From positions 1,032,474-1,096,473 of the forward strand of contig SIJG01000021.1 in assembly GCA_023374025.1 (NCBI GenBank): a stretch of 64,000 bases of DNA, in the 5' to 3' direction. This document shows, in pieces, positions 45,661 to 56,058 of the stretch; position 1 is the first letter of the stretch, and each line of letters starts with the position of its first letter. Under the pieces are notes generated by a model. That model saw only the letters and a list, made by a program, of their open reading frames with translations, ran no database searches and had not been told where the DNA came from. The stretch comes from Heterodera schachtii. Its lineage: Eukaryota > Nematoda > Chromadorea > Rhabditida > Heteroderidae. The position numbers and the translations under genes are program-made.

Positions 45661-45882
45661 TTGTTCACTTATTCACTTTTCATTTCAGTTGAACATTGGG
45701 AAAGTCAACCATTTTTCACAATTTGGATGCTCATATTTTTTTTTATTCATTCCAATGCTAATAATATTATTTACATAAATGTGAAAAACAGAAGGGATAG
45801 GAAAATTATGTGTACACCGAATGAATTTTATTTGTGTAATTTTTCATTCATAAGGCCAAACAAATTATTTTATTGGAACTAA
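45661..45882 (+). CDS. Possible terminal exon fragment of another receptor
   Basis: After a CATTTCAG acceptor at about 45690 the frame reads FFTIWMLIFFFIHSNANNII, then YINVKNRRDRKIM, and ends at 45880. A hydrophobic segment followed by an N-x-x-N-x-I-Y-type pattern and basic residues is what a class A GPCR shows at TM7. No upstream exons were identified. Weak evidence. Confidence 0.25.
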   Translation: MFTYSLFISVEHWESQPFFTIWMLIFFFIHSNANNIIYINVKNRRDRKIMCTPNEFYLCNFSFIRPNKLFYWN

Positions 45883-45958
45883 AAAATTATTATTTCAACA
45901 AAACGAAATATTTAATTCATTTTAGTCATAATTATTTAAAAAACTGAAACTATCAAAA

Positions 45959-46590
45959 ATGAAAATTATTCCGGCATTTTTATTGTGTTTTTCTGTGCCC
46001 TTCTGTTGATTGTCCTTTTTGACGGTGCTTTAAAATTAATAATTTTACTCTCTTACAAAAATGAAATGTTTTATTTCCTTTAGAAATGGCTTACGCCGAA
46101 GAGCAGCCGAAGATGGGTTTGTGAATTTCAATTTTTCAAATATCTTAGGATAGAGTCAATGGCCAAATTGCTAACGGCAGCGATCAGAAACTATTTAAGG
46201 AGTTTCTGAAAGGATTTTTTGCTCTTAAACATAAAAAATTTCCTGTGTATTTTTAAAAATTTTGCAATTTTAAGCCCATTTTCTTAAATAAATTGGCACC
46301 TTAAATGTACATTTTTGGATTGTTTGAGTCCAATTTATTTTTTAAAGAATTTTAATTCGTTTTAATTTAATATTTGAATTTCATTATTAATAACGCTTAT
46401 TATTAAGCAAATGCAAACGATCCATCAGAAATTTCTCATTTCGATGCTGATGATGATGATGGCAGTGATTCGTGGAGATTGGATGACCCGAACAGAGAGC
46501 ATTTGCGCGATTACATTCTTCTGTGAAATTGAGGAAAATGCCAATTGAGGAGCAACGAACGATGTTTTGGCGCAAAATAAACAAAAACAA
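45959..46590 (+). CDS. Small secreted peptide candidate (best frame 46411-46548, 45 aa)
   Basis: The frame from ATG at 46411, three bases after a TATTAAG acceptor, encodes a typical signal peptide (MQTIHQKFLISMLMMMMAVI then RG). A mature part of about 23 residues with two cysteines follows (TESICAITFFCEIEENAN), with TGA at 46546. An alternative model joins an upstream exon at 45959 (MKIIPAFLLCF) and one at 46084 to the same last exon, giving an acidic peptide (DPSEISHFDADDDDGS) in another frame. The three frames cannot be separated by eye, so the product is uncertain. Confidence 0.35.
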
Positions 46591-46599
46591 AATTAATTA

Positions 46600-47107
46600 A
46601 TTCACAAAATTTAATTTCTAATATTTTGTGAATTGGAAATTCGTCTTTCCATATAAAGCAAGTCTCTTTATAATGTGTTTTGCTGTTTGTGAAGAGAAAC
46701 CCAAAGCTGACAATGCTTAAAATATTATTCTATATTAATCCTTATATTTCTTAAATTAAAAATCATCTAAGAAATTTTGAAAGCTAAAAAATTTAAAAAA
46801 ATTTTTTCATTGGTCGTGTGAAAAATGATGCACGTGAAGCAACAGCTCTGAAATTAGCTTTTAGATGAATTAATTCGAAAAATTTTAAAATTAATTTTCT
46901 TAAATCCACCAAATCGAGTTCCATTCCTCGTGAAAATGATCTGCACTTTCCACCACTCATCATAAAGATGGAATTTAAGTTTTGTCAAATATTCTTTTAA
47001 TTTCAAATTTTCTTTCAAAACAAAAATTCCCCAAGCTTTGTCGCCTATCCTTTCACAAATTCAGAAAATAAAGCATCTTCAGTTTAAATTTCATCCCTAT
47101 GGCACTT
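46600..47107 (-). pseudogene. AT-rich DNA with a faint fragment of the 25-31 kb coiled-coil family
   Basis: On the minus strand near 47065-47040 the sequence ALFSEFVKG appears, as in the family piece at about 30960, followed by a stop. The next matching piece, EYLTKLKFHL, is near 46990. Too degraded to delimit. Confidence 0.3.
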
Positions 47108-47120
47108 CTACCATTAGGCT

Positions 47121-47635
47121 CCCGGACAATCCGTCAGTGGACAATCCGTCAGGGACAATCCGTCAGTGGACAATCCGTCAGTGGTCAATCCGTCGGTGGC
47201 AATCCGTCAGTAAGTGGACAATCCGTCAGTGGACAATCCGTCAGTGGATAATCCGTCAGTGAAGAATTCGTCAGTAAGTGGACAATCCGTCAGTAACTAA
47301 TTAAATGATAATTTCTCGAGATGGTCAATTAATTGAAATATAAAGTAACCAGAAATGTTAAGAATCTATAAAAATTATATTTATTTAAATTTAAACAATC
47401 ATTTTCGCAAGGTTTTTGATCATTGCTCAAAAAAATTTGCTGACGAATTGTCCACTGACGGAATTATCCACTGACGGATTGTCCATTACTGACGGATTGT
47501 CCTTTACTAACGGATTGTCTACTGACGGATTGTCCACTGACGGATTATCCACTGACGGATTGTCCTTCATTAACGGATTGTCTACTGACGGATTGACCAC
47601 TGACGGATTATCCACTGACGGATTGTTCCGGACCC
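47121..47635. mobile_element. Fold-back element with inverted minisatellite arms, 13-bp target duplication
   Basis: The left arm (47121-47297) is a tandem array of GTGGACAATCCGTCA units; the right arm (47438-47635) is an array of the reverse complement, TGACGGATTGTCCAC. The spacer of about 140 bp is AT-rich. CTACCATTAGGCT flanks the element at 47108-47120 and 47636-47648. This is the architecture of fold-back (FB) transposons, whose arms are inverted short tandem repeats. No protein is encoded; the Asn-Pro-Ser-Val-Asp-type frames are reads through the array. Confidence 0.85.
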
Positions 47636-47744
47636 CTACCATTAGGCTACTGTAGCACTCCGCCCTTTCTTTTATAGACTTTTTCAATCATCAATTTCGA
47701 CGTTTAAACCGGCCATCCAGCTTCTTCCTTACAGTAATTAGTAG

Positions 47745-48005
47745 ATGTTGTTCGCTTATATGCCAAATTGTGCGATTGACCTCCATCCTCAAGTTAAACC
47801 AAATCCTAATCGGTTCAATTATGGTCATTTAAGCGAACTGGAACTTTCCAAAATTGACTATCAATTGCTAAAATTTGAAAATTTTATGCAGAGAGTAGTG
47901 CATTCTATTTTAGCGTTGAATGACCCCAAAAGTAGTCTAAATTTCTATAGGCTTACTTTCAAAAATTCCCGGGGTAATTGGGCGAGAGAAGGTGAATTAA
48001 AATGA
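47745..48005 (+). CDS. Unidentified exon-like frame
   Basis: ATG at 47745 follows a CTTCCTTACAG acceptor by about twelve bases. The frame is open for 86 codons, with balanced composition over the first about 75 (HPQVKPNPNRFNYGHLSELE, SKIDYQLLKFENFMQRVVHS). A GGGTAATTG donor may end the exon at about 47973. The peptide has no signal or membrane segment. The MITE at 48027 sits directly downstream, so any further exons lie beyond it or are lost. Family not recognised. Confidence 0.35.
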   Translation: MLFAYMPNCAIDLHPQVKPNPNRFNYGHLSELELSKIDYQLLKFENFMQRVVHSILALNDPKSSLNFYRLTFKNSRGNWAREGELK

Positions 48006-48026
48006 AAAATCATAAAATTGCTTAAA

Positions 48027-48601
48027 CACACCGAGTCAAAAAACGAGACATGTGTCAATAAAGAGAGAGTGCAGAGAAAAATACAATATCTTTTTTTCTC
48101 TAATTTTTCTCTCCTTTTGGCGTACTATCTAATATTTTCATTATTAGGAAAAACAACATTCACTTTTCTCTAAGAGATTTCCGTTTTCGTTAACAGATTT
48201 TCTTTAAACTTTACATACCGATAGAGAAAAATTTTCTACATCTTTTTGTGCTGTTTTGTTATTGTCTGTGCTCAAACTCAAAAGTTATAAGAAAAACAAA
48301 ATTTCTAACGTCAATATCTTTTTTACAATTAATCGAATTGATTAGCTTTTGCTTAGAAAAGGCTTCTCCTCATCAATAGCTTTCGTATGATACCAAGATT
48401 GTTCAATTTGGTTAGCAAAAACCCTCAAAAATGATTCTTAATATCGTCATTTTTTAATTTTTTGGACAAAAATAAATAAAATATACATGTTGCACAACGG
48501 ACTCGAACCTCCTCCCTTTGTCTCTTTACTATCTTACAAAAACCACTTCGCCACACATGCAAATACTTTTTGAACTGAGAGGGCAAAATTGACTCGGTGT
48601 G
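48027..48601. mobile_element. MITE with CACACCGAGTC ends and TAAA duplication, carrying a tRNA-like sequence
   Basis: Ends are CACACCGAGTCAA and TTGACTCGGTGTG, flanked by TAAA at 48023-48026 and 48602-48605. The interior includes CTTTCGTATGATACCAAG, the core motif shared with other elements here. No protein-coding frame. Confidence 0.8.
48490..48568 (-). other. tRNA-like sequence inside the MITE at 48027-48601
   Basis: On the minus strand a perfect box A (TGGCGAAGTGG) and perfect box B (GGTTCGAGTCC) lie at class II tRNA-like spacing (tRNA-Leu/Ser-like D arm). Acceptor and T-arm pairing are incomplete, so it is a captured or decayed tRNA rather than a functional one. Confidence 0.5.
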
Positions 48602-48767
48602 TAAAGCTGTCCAAATTTTTTATTCTTTTTATCATTTAATAGCTCTAAGAATTGCGTGTCAGAAGAAATGATTTAAAAAAAATTCTCTAAATGAGTGATA
48701 CCCACAAATGCTAAATTTAGTTGTCTTTAACAAATGTTTATGATTTTATTTTCAGCACCGAATAAAA

Positions 48768-50280
48768 AACTCCGGTACTCTTTAAGTTAAGGGGGGCAGA
48801 TTTCAAATACATTTTCAAATGCCTATAAATTAGGGATGGGCCAAATTGAAAAATAAAAAGCGAAATGCGAAAAGCGAAATTTGCGAAACTGAAAAATGCG
48901 AAATGAAAAAAAAAGCAAAATGCGAAAAGCCAAAATATGCGAAAATGCGAAAAGCGAAATGCGAAAAGCGAAAATTTTTTCAAAAATTTTACCAATAGCT
49001 TTTGAGGTTGTGATGCAAAAAAAAACAACAAAATCTCTGCATTTTCCGGTTCAATCTTTTTCTCAGAAACAAAAATGACAAATTCTACCCATTTTGTGGT
49101 TAAAATTTCAAAAATCAAGGTAAAATGAGGGTCCGGCGGTGCCGATAGGCGCCGCCGGAAAATATTTTGGAAATTGTAATAAAATATGATAGGAAAAGTT
49201 GCAAATTTTTCAAAAAATTTACTATTTTTTTTTTTAAATAAATCGCAAAAAAGGCAAAAAAATGCAACAAAAAGTTCAAGATAGAAGCTTCAAACCAAGT
49301 TAAAAACTCATTTTCGTGCATATTAGGCTATCGCAAGTTAGCAAAAAAGGTAATTATTAGAGTTGCACGGGACCGGGAATTTTGACAAAAACCGGGACCG
49401 GGACTTACCGGGACCAGAAAAATCGGGACCGGGATCGGGACCACGAGAAAAGCCGGCACCGGGACCAACTGGGAATTTTCCCAAGTGAAATTTTTTGAAA
49501 AAAAATTTGAAAATTTTAGTGCACTTTGTTACGAAAAATTGACTATGTTCAAAAATGTACTCATAAAATTTTTTAATTTTCGTTTGTGGGGAGAAATTCG
49601 AAGAGTTTTTCCATTATTCGTTGAAAATTTTTAAAAATTTTCATTTTGGCGAGGGGGGGAATATTGGAATTTTCTGAGTCTCAAAATTCTGGATTTTTTT
49701 AATAAATTAACAATCTCTTACATTTTTGCTTTTAAATCGCTAATCACTATTTTTGTGGCGCTATTTTTTCAAAACTCTTTAGGACATTGGGGTTGGGTGG
49801 GGTCCGGCGGTGCCGATAGGCGCCGCCGGAAAAATTTTGCAATTTTGAGTGTAATATATTAACAGAAAATAATAAACTGAAGCATTCGTTTTAAAAATTT
49901 AAATTTTCAAATATATTCATTCTTAGGGGTGGAAATTTCGCATTTCGCGCCAAAAAGCGAAATGCGAAAAGCGAAATGCGAAACGCCAAAAAATGCGAAT
50001 AATGCGAAAGGCGAAATGCGAAAAGCGAAACCTCGGCCCATCCCTGCTATAAATGTATTCATTTTTAATGAAAATAGGTTTTAAGGGATTTTTGGGTCGC
50101 TGATCACGAATCCGGCATCCATTTCGGCCATTTTCAGATCCCGGACCCGAATTCGAACAAAAATAAAATTAAAAAATTTGTATGGATGATATCCTCATTC
50201 ATTAAAAAATGAATACATTTATAGGCATTTGAAAATGTAGTGAAATCTGCCCCTTAAACTTAAAGAGTACCAAAACTCCC
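48768..50280. mobile_element. Outer fold-back element split by a hAT-type element
   Basis: The left arm (GGTACTCTTTAAGTTAAGGG, ATTTTCAAATGCCTATAAAT) is mirrored at 50200-50280 (ATTTATAGGCATTTGAAAAT, CTTAAAGAGTACC). After the hAT-type element at 48831-50046 the left arm resumes with GTATTCATTTTTAATGAA, matching the right arm. So the nesting order is clear: outer element first, hAT-type element second. Confidence 0.75.
48831..50046. mobile_element. hAT-type element with 8-bp target duplication CTATAAAT
   Basis: Ends TAGGGATGGGCCA and GGCCCATCCCTG; CTATAAAT flanks at 48823-48830 and 50047-50054. Subterminal GCGAAATGCGAAAAGCGAAA repeats occur at both ends in inverted form. Inside are two GC hairpins (GGTGCCGATAGGCGCCG at about 49137 and 49808), a GGGACCGGGACC block at 49370-49470, and a stretch resembling 20390-20440 in inverse orientation. 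It has no transposase. Confidence 0.8.
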
Positions 50281-50468
50281 AAAATATCAATCGATATGGG
50301 ACAAAACATTCACTAAATCAAAAAAATATTTGCTATTTTGAACTCCTTTCTTTATAGCATACCTATGTGCAAAAAAATGTGTATATAGAATTGTAATTTA
50401 CAAAGTTTAATACATAAATTGTTAACACAAAATAAATCCACAAAATATTCTGTATGTATTATTTATCT

Positions 50469-52645
50469 CAGGGCTCCAAAGTTTTTTTTTTTCAAAATAA
50501 GGACAGATGAGGCTAAAACTAAGATTCGGATCCCAAAAATAAGATTTTTCAAAAACTGATAGTAGCGCGAAGGAAACGTAATAAAAACATGAAAAATCGA
50601 CTTAAAACAATATTTTATTAGCGTAAACCAGGGCCTGTCAACTAAAAATTTTCAAAATCAGCATTTGGCCATCATTCGGGTCAAAATCAGTATTTTGGAA
50701 AAGTTTATTTGAAATGAAGTTTTTTTTGCGGCGCGCTTTTTCCAAAAAACTTTTTGGGAACCGCGGAGGTCCGGGCCGGGAAAATTTTTGAAAATTTCAA
50801 TGCAATTTGTTAACAGATTTTCACCAAAAAATTGCCAATTTTTGAGCCAATTTTTTATGAAAAAATAAGTTTTGGGGGTGATGCGACATTTGCGGCGCTG
50901 ACATTTGCGGCGCTGACACTTGCGGCGCAGACATTTGCGGCGCCCAGCCAAAGCGACACTTGCGGCGCTGACATTTGCGGCGTGCCACTTGCGGCGCCGA
51001 CACTTGCGGCGACGACACTTGCGTCGCCGACAGATGCGGCGCCCAGTCAAAGCGACACTTGCGGCGCCCAGCCAAAGCGACATTTGCGGCGCTGACATTT
51101 GCGGCGCTGACACTTGCGGCGCAGACATTTGCGGCGCCCAGCCAAAGCGACACTTGCGGCGCTGACATTTGCGGCGTGCCACTTGCGGCGCCGACACTTG
51201 CGGCGACGACACTTGCGTCGCCGACAGATGCGGCGCCCAGTCAAAGCGACACTTGCGGCGCCCAGCCAAAGCGACACTTGCGGCGCTGACATTTGCGGCG
51301 TGCCACTTGCGGCGCCGACACTTGCGGCGACGACACTTGCGTCGCCGACAGATGCGGCGCCCAGTCAAAGCGACACTTGCGGCGCAGACACTTGCGGCGC
51401 CCAGTCAAAATGACATTTGCGGCGCAGAATTAAATGACCCCAAAAATTATTTAAACTATATTTTTGATTAAAAAAACATTTGTTTAATCACACTTTCAAT
51501 CCATTTCTTCAAAGCCTTTCATCCCTAGGCGGTACTGCAATGTATGAATGTGATTAATTATATCATTATCGTTTGTTTCCTTATTGTCAAAATTGATGAC
51601 TAATCGACGATCGCTTCATCATTTCGCAGATATTTTTTAAGCGAGTCCTTTCAACAATTCGATCAAAAGTGTTTTAAAATATTATATTTTACGTCTCTCA
51701 TTATCGATTTTAACAATTTTGAGTAGGAAATAAGCAAATCGTAAATTTCAGTGCATTCGGGATCAAAAACCAGATTTTTAATATTTTTTGAGGCACTCAA
51801 AAAACTTTTGGGAACTGGGCGGGGGGAGAAGGTCCGGCGGTTCCGACAGGCGCCGCCGGGGGAAAATCTTAAGAATTTCTAATGAATTTTGTTAGGAATT
51901 AACCAAATTTTTAGAAATTTCCCTCTTTTAGATGAAAATAAGGCACTACCCCCAAATCAGAACATTTCTTAGAAATAAGGACATATAGAAACCTTGGATT
52001 AGGTTGAAGAATTCTTGTTAATGTGTCATTGTTAAATATTAAACTATTAAAATAACAATCTGTTAACTTAAATAAATTGTTCAAATTTTTGGGGTCATTT
52101 AATTCTGCGCCGCAAGTGTCGCTTTGACTGGGCGCCGCATCTGTCGGCGCCGCAAGTGTCGCGCCGCAAATGTCGGCGCCGCAAATGTCCTCGCCGCAAG
52201 TGTCTGCGCCGCAAGTGTCGCTTTGACTGGGCGCCGCAAATGTCTGCACCGCAAGTGTCAGCGCCGCAAATGTCAGCGGCGCAGGCCAATCGTTTTGGGG
52301 GCCCGACGGTGCCGGTAGGCGCCGCCGGAGGAAAAATAGAATTTGGCCATTTTTAATAGATTTTCACTGAAATTTTGGTGCATTTTACACTCACGAAAAT
52401 GAATTAAAATTTAATTTTTTTCAAATTAAAATTAATTCAAATATTCGCTTCAATAAAAAATGATATGTAATTCAAAACAGTTATTCTTTTTTGTATTTTC
52501 ATTTTCAAGTCTAAGAATAAGCGCAAAACAAGGAGGTCGTGCCAAAATAAGGAAAAATCTTAGAAATAAGGACATTTTTAATTTCTAAGATCTGGCACCT
52601 CCAAATAAGGACAAATCTTACAAACAAGGACACTTGGGAGCCCCG
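50469..52645. mobile_element. 2.2-kb hAT-type element with inverted minisatellite arrays, 8-bp duplication ATTTATCT
   Basis: Ends CAGGGCTCCAAAGT and ACTTGGGAGCCCCG; ATTTATCT flanks at 50461-50468 and 52646-52653. Just inside both ends are AAATAAGGACA-type motifs. The left array (50882-51432) and right array (52099-52290) are inverted copies of a TTGCGGCGCNGACAC-type unit, and both arrays border AATTAAATGACCCCAAAAAT in inverted orientation. The left array shows a higher-order unit of about 170-250 bp repeated nearly three times. Long Cys/Gly/Ala/Arg-rich frames on both strands are reads through the array. The element ends exactly at the stop codon region of the receptor pseudogene at 52652. 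Confidence 0.8.
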
Positions 52646-53266
52646 ATTTATCTAATTGTGAGTCCAATTGTTATTTCTTGTCACGACATTTAATGCAATT
52701 GCATTTGTGTGTTGTTGTTGTTGTTGTTGTTGGTGTTGCGTGCCGATGGACATTCTGATGCCAATGCTTTCCAAAAAAGCATTAATTTCCTCACGGTATA
52801 AACGGCTTTAAAAAAAGTAAAAAATATATAATATAAATTTGTTTTTGAATTTTATAATAATCAATAATTAAAAAGATAATTTTGAACTATTTTCATAATT
52901 AAATTTAATTGTTAATTAATATTACATATTTTATTGGTTTTTTACCTAAAATAATAAAGGGTCGGTCCATTTGCCGATGAGATAATACAGTTGGAAACTG
53001 TGCTGAACCCGGCACTAACATAAGTTGTGGTAATTGGTGAAAATTGAGTAAATTTTAAAAATTGGACAAGATAAATTGACGGAAGCCATCCAATTGTTTC
53101 CAAAAAAACGAGAAAAATCAAAGAGCGGAAAATGCTTTTCGAGAAATGCTGATTTTCTGAAAATATAATAATAAAAATAAAAGTGCATTCGCCATTAAAA
53201 TATTCTTAAATACAATATATTAAATTTAAAATTTTTTAAACGATTTCTTGAAAATAAATTGATGAG

Positions 53267-53646
53267 CAAAAAATATGCAACTGCATATTTTTTTTTCCTG
53301 GCTTCTCCATGCTATAAATAGTAGGAAAAACACTTTCTTTTTTGTGTTTGCGTATTAAAATCGGGACTTTTATTTACATATTTTTGCATATTTTGGGTTT
53401 TTCTGCATATTTCATGCATATTTTGCCATTTTTCGTTAAATATTTTCCGATTTGAATATCTCTTAGGAAAAAATTTTATTATGCCTAAAATTAAATACAA
53501 ATTTATGAGGAATAAAATTTTTTAATTAATTTGCACCCCTAATTTTCAACTTTTTTTTGTGCATATTTGATGCATATTTGGCAATTTTATTTGCATGTTT
53601 ATGTGCGTATTTTGGTCATTTTTCGTGCATATTTTTTGCAGCCCTG
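53267..53646. mobile_element. hAT-type MITE with TTGATGAG duplication, left terminus eroded
   Basis: TTGATGAG flanks at 53259-53266 and 53647-53654. The right end is TTTTTTGCAGCCCTG; the left end begins CAAAAAATATGCA, lacking the expected AGGGCTG bases. It contains CCTGGCTTCTCCATGC and GTGTTTGCG blocks of the family. It is in intron 4 of the receptor pseudogene. Confidence 0.8.
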
Positions 53647-54164
53647 TTGATGAGAGTTTAAATAAAAGCGGGAAGGGACAGAATCTATTTAAACCATTCA
53701 AAATAATTACAATTAAATTAAAATTTTAATATTAATTAAATTTCTTTTTATTTTTCTTACCATTTTTGAATTTTAAAATCAAAACAATTGCAATGTAAAT
53801 GATGACCAATAAAATGTGCATTATCACTGATCGATTAAACGAAATTGTGTAGAAGAGTCCCTTACCACTGATGTCAGAAACTGTGCACATAACCATGCTT
53901 TTAATTAAAAAAAAGATTATAATAATAAATTTTATGAAATTTAATTATTCCATTTAAAAATTATATGGTCGAGATTACACCCACAGGCATTTTTGAGAAA
54001 AAATATCAAAACTTTTTCAGAAGCAACCAAATCCAACAAATTTGGTTTATTCGATAGTTCAAACTGTTTTCTATTATCAAAAATTATTTTGATGTAGGAA
54101 TTTGATGAGAATTTTTTTTGGTCACAACTTTAAAATGAATTTGTTCATCAAAATTCTAATTAGG

Positions 54165-54592
54165 GTAGGCCGGGTCCGGGTATTTGGGCAAAAACTGAAA
54201 CCGGTGTACGGGTATTGCCGGGCCCAGAAAAGCCTGGTCCGGGTCCAATTCAAATTTTGTGGTTTGAGCCAATATGTTTATGTATAAGGTTAAATTCTTC
54301 AATAATCTTATGGGATAAAAATGTAAGAATTTTTTGCAAACATTTTAAAAGAAGAAACTTATTTTTTTTATAATTTTTACTTAATGATAAAATGTCAGTT
54401 AAAAATATTTTTTTTTAAATTTTTTCTTTTCCCAAACATTGCTCAACAGTTTGACCAAGACCCCCAATTCATAAGGTCCTACCTGGGTCGGGTACCGGGA
54501 ATTGAATTTCAAAAAATCGGGTTCTGGCCCGGGTCTTGAAAAACCGGGTATCCGGGCTGGGACCCGTCGGTACCCGGACCCGGCCTACCCCT
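54165..54592. mobile_element. MITE-like element with GGGTAGGCCGGGTCCGGG ends
   Basis: TAGGGTAGGCCGGGTCCGGG on the left mirrors CCCGGACCCGGCCTACCCC on the right. No clear target duplication. Interior AT-rich. Relatives are at 2396-2520 and 12190-12335. It is in intron 3 of the receptor pseudogene. Confidence 0.65.
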
Positions 54593-54715
54593 TGTTCAAA
54601 CTACAAATTTTGTTTTGTCTCAACTATCAAAGTTCGAACTATCATCACACCAAAAATGGCTGCAAAAAAATAAGTCATTCGCGAAAAGTGCAAAAATGGG
54701 CCAATGGTTTATACT

Positions 54716-54892
54716 AGAGATCGGACCGGTCGGTTTTTTTTTCGGTTTTTTTCGGTATTTTTCGATTTTCGGTTTCGGTTTTTAACCGAAAAAACCGACC
54801 GAGAAATTTTTGAGTTTTTCGGTTTTTTCGGTTTCGGTTTTTTTCGGTTTTTAACCGAAACCGTTCGACCGACCCTCTTGTCCGGTCTCTAG
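54716..54892. mobile_element. Small MITE built of TTTCGGTTTTT repeats
   Basis: Starts AGAGATCGGACCGGTCGG and ends CCGGTCTCTA. Flanks TTATACT are repeated (about 54709-54715 and 54893-54899). The interior is a TTTTTCGGTTTT / AAAACCGA simple sequence. Confidence 0.7.
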
Positions 54893-56058
54893 TTATACTT
54901 AAATTATTTAAATTTATTTTACGAGTTTATGTCGTGATAAGCAGAAAAGCATAGCCAGATCAATAATAAATTTGATGCAACCGACACACAAAAAAACAAA
55001 GCATGAAAATTCTTCGAGCCATTTTTCATACTCCTAAATAAAAATATTTAAAATAATTAAATAAAAAAGAAATTAAAAAATTATTTTCCAACCAAATTGG
55101 AAACATAACATTTGCGAGACGTTCAAGCCCAATTTGGAACATCAAGCAAAAAGACATGAGCACACTGAAGAGTGGCACTGCTTGGAAGTAAAAACATGTC
55201 GAATTTGGCACAAAGTTTATGCCAAAAGCAGCGATCAGCAAAGGGATCAGAGGATCAGTTGGAATAGTGCCAAAAACAGGGAATCCAACGCGAACAGCAC
55301 ATTACACGTGTTGTGAAGCTTACTGAAATATATTTAATAATTATTAGGAATGACCGAAATATCCTTGTATCGATTGGGGACCTTTTCTCAGGGTTTTGGT
55401 TTTGGTTTTTTGTATTGACTCTCAGCCCGGCCCCCAATAAATTTTAGGGTTTTTTTTGGTAAGCTTTTCCAGGTATGGGGGATGGAGCTCTGAGAACAAA
55501 AACTTTGTTGGAAATCTGTTTTTCCGCGTCAACCTTGCTGATCTTTTCGCTACCAGTTCTACTACTGTACTCGCTTACTTCGACTTTACGGTTGTGGCAA
55601 CCAAAATGGCATTAAACAGAATGCCAACCGATGACAGTGCACACTTTTCCCCCACTAATCAGCCACATGGCCAATGTGTGTTGGTCCCCGTTTTGATGGG
55701 ACAATTCAACATAAGTTAATTGCTGAGTTTGTGGCGCTTCGGTTGCATTTAGTGGCACCATCATTCAAAATTAAAATATTTATATTTTTTTAACAAAAAG
55801 ATTGTTTGCCTCTATTGTACTTTATGTGTCCAGTCGGTTCGAATAAACCTATCTTTTTGGTTCATTGAAAGCACAAAGTCTGAATAAGAGAATGCTAACA
55901 TTAAGAAAGTTACAAAGCAAAATAAGCAGCAATTACTTAATTAACCAATTTTTTTTTGGCAATTGCCGAAACGCTGAGATTTTATATGTTTTAGCTTCTT
56001 TAGACTTTTTGCTTTCGAATGATACCGAAAAGATAGGGATCGCATCGCGTAAGACCAG

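Larger units (their letters stand above)
52652..55764 (-). pseudogene. Srsx-like class A chemoreceptor gene, copy 2, with two frameshifts
   Basis: Six exons with consistent phases: 55764-55579, 55322-55093, 55033-54923, 53897-53761, 53156-52946 and 52805-52652. They encode an NAT-glycosylated N-terminus and TM1, TM2-3 with KLHNTCNVLFALDSLF and MFQIGLERLANVMFPIW (the DR-equivalent motif), TM4 (FHALFFCVSVASNLLLIW), a Cys-containing loop and TM5 (CTVSDISGKGLFYTISF; ILLVIIYIAIVLIL), and TM6-7 (LIFLVFLETIGWLPSIYLVQ; SNCIISSANGPTLYYF, NPxxY-like). A short tail has a Gln run. Relative to copy 1, exon 1 has one extra base (near 55650) and exon 2 lacks one (near 55250); otherwise it is open. The two lesions could be real or assembly errors. 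Introns contain the MITEs at 53267-53646 and 54716-54892. Confidence 0.75.

Noticed and set aside
50658..51471. Long Cys/Arg/Ala-rich frames on both strands
   Set aside because: Several frames on both strands are open at once through a GC-rich 15-bp array; this is repeat composition, not genes.
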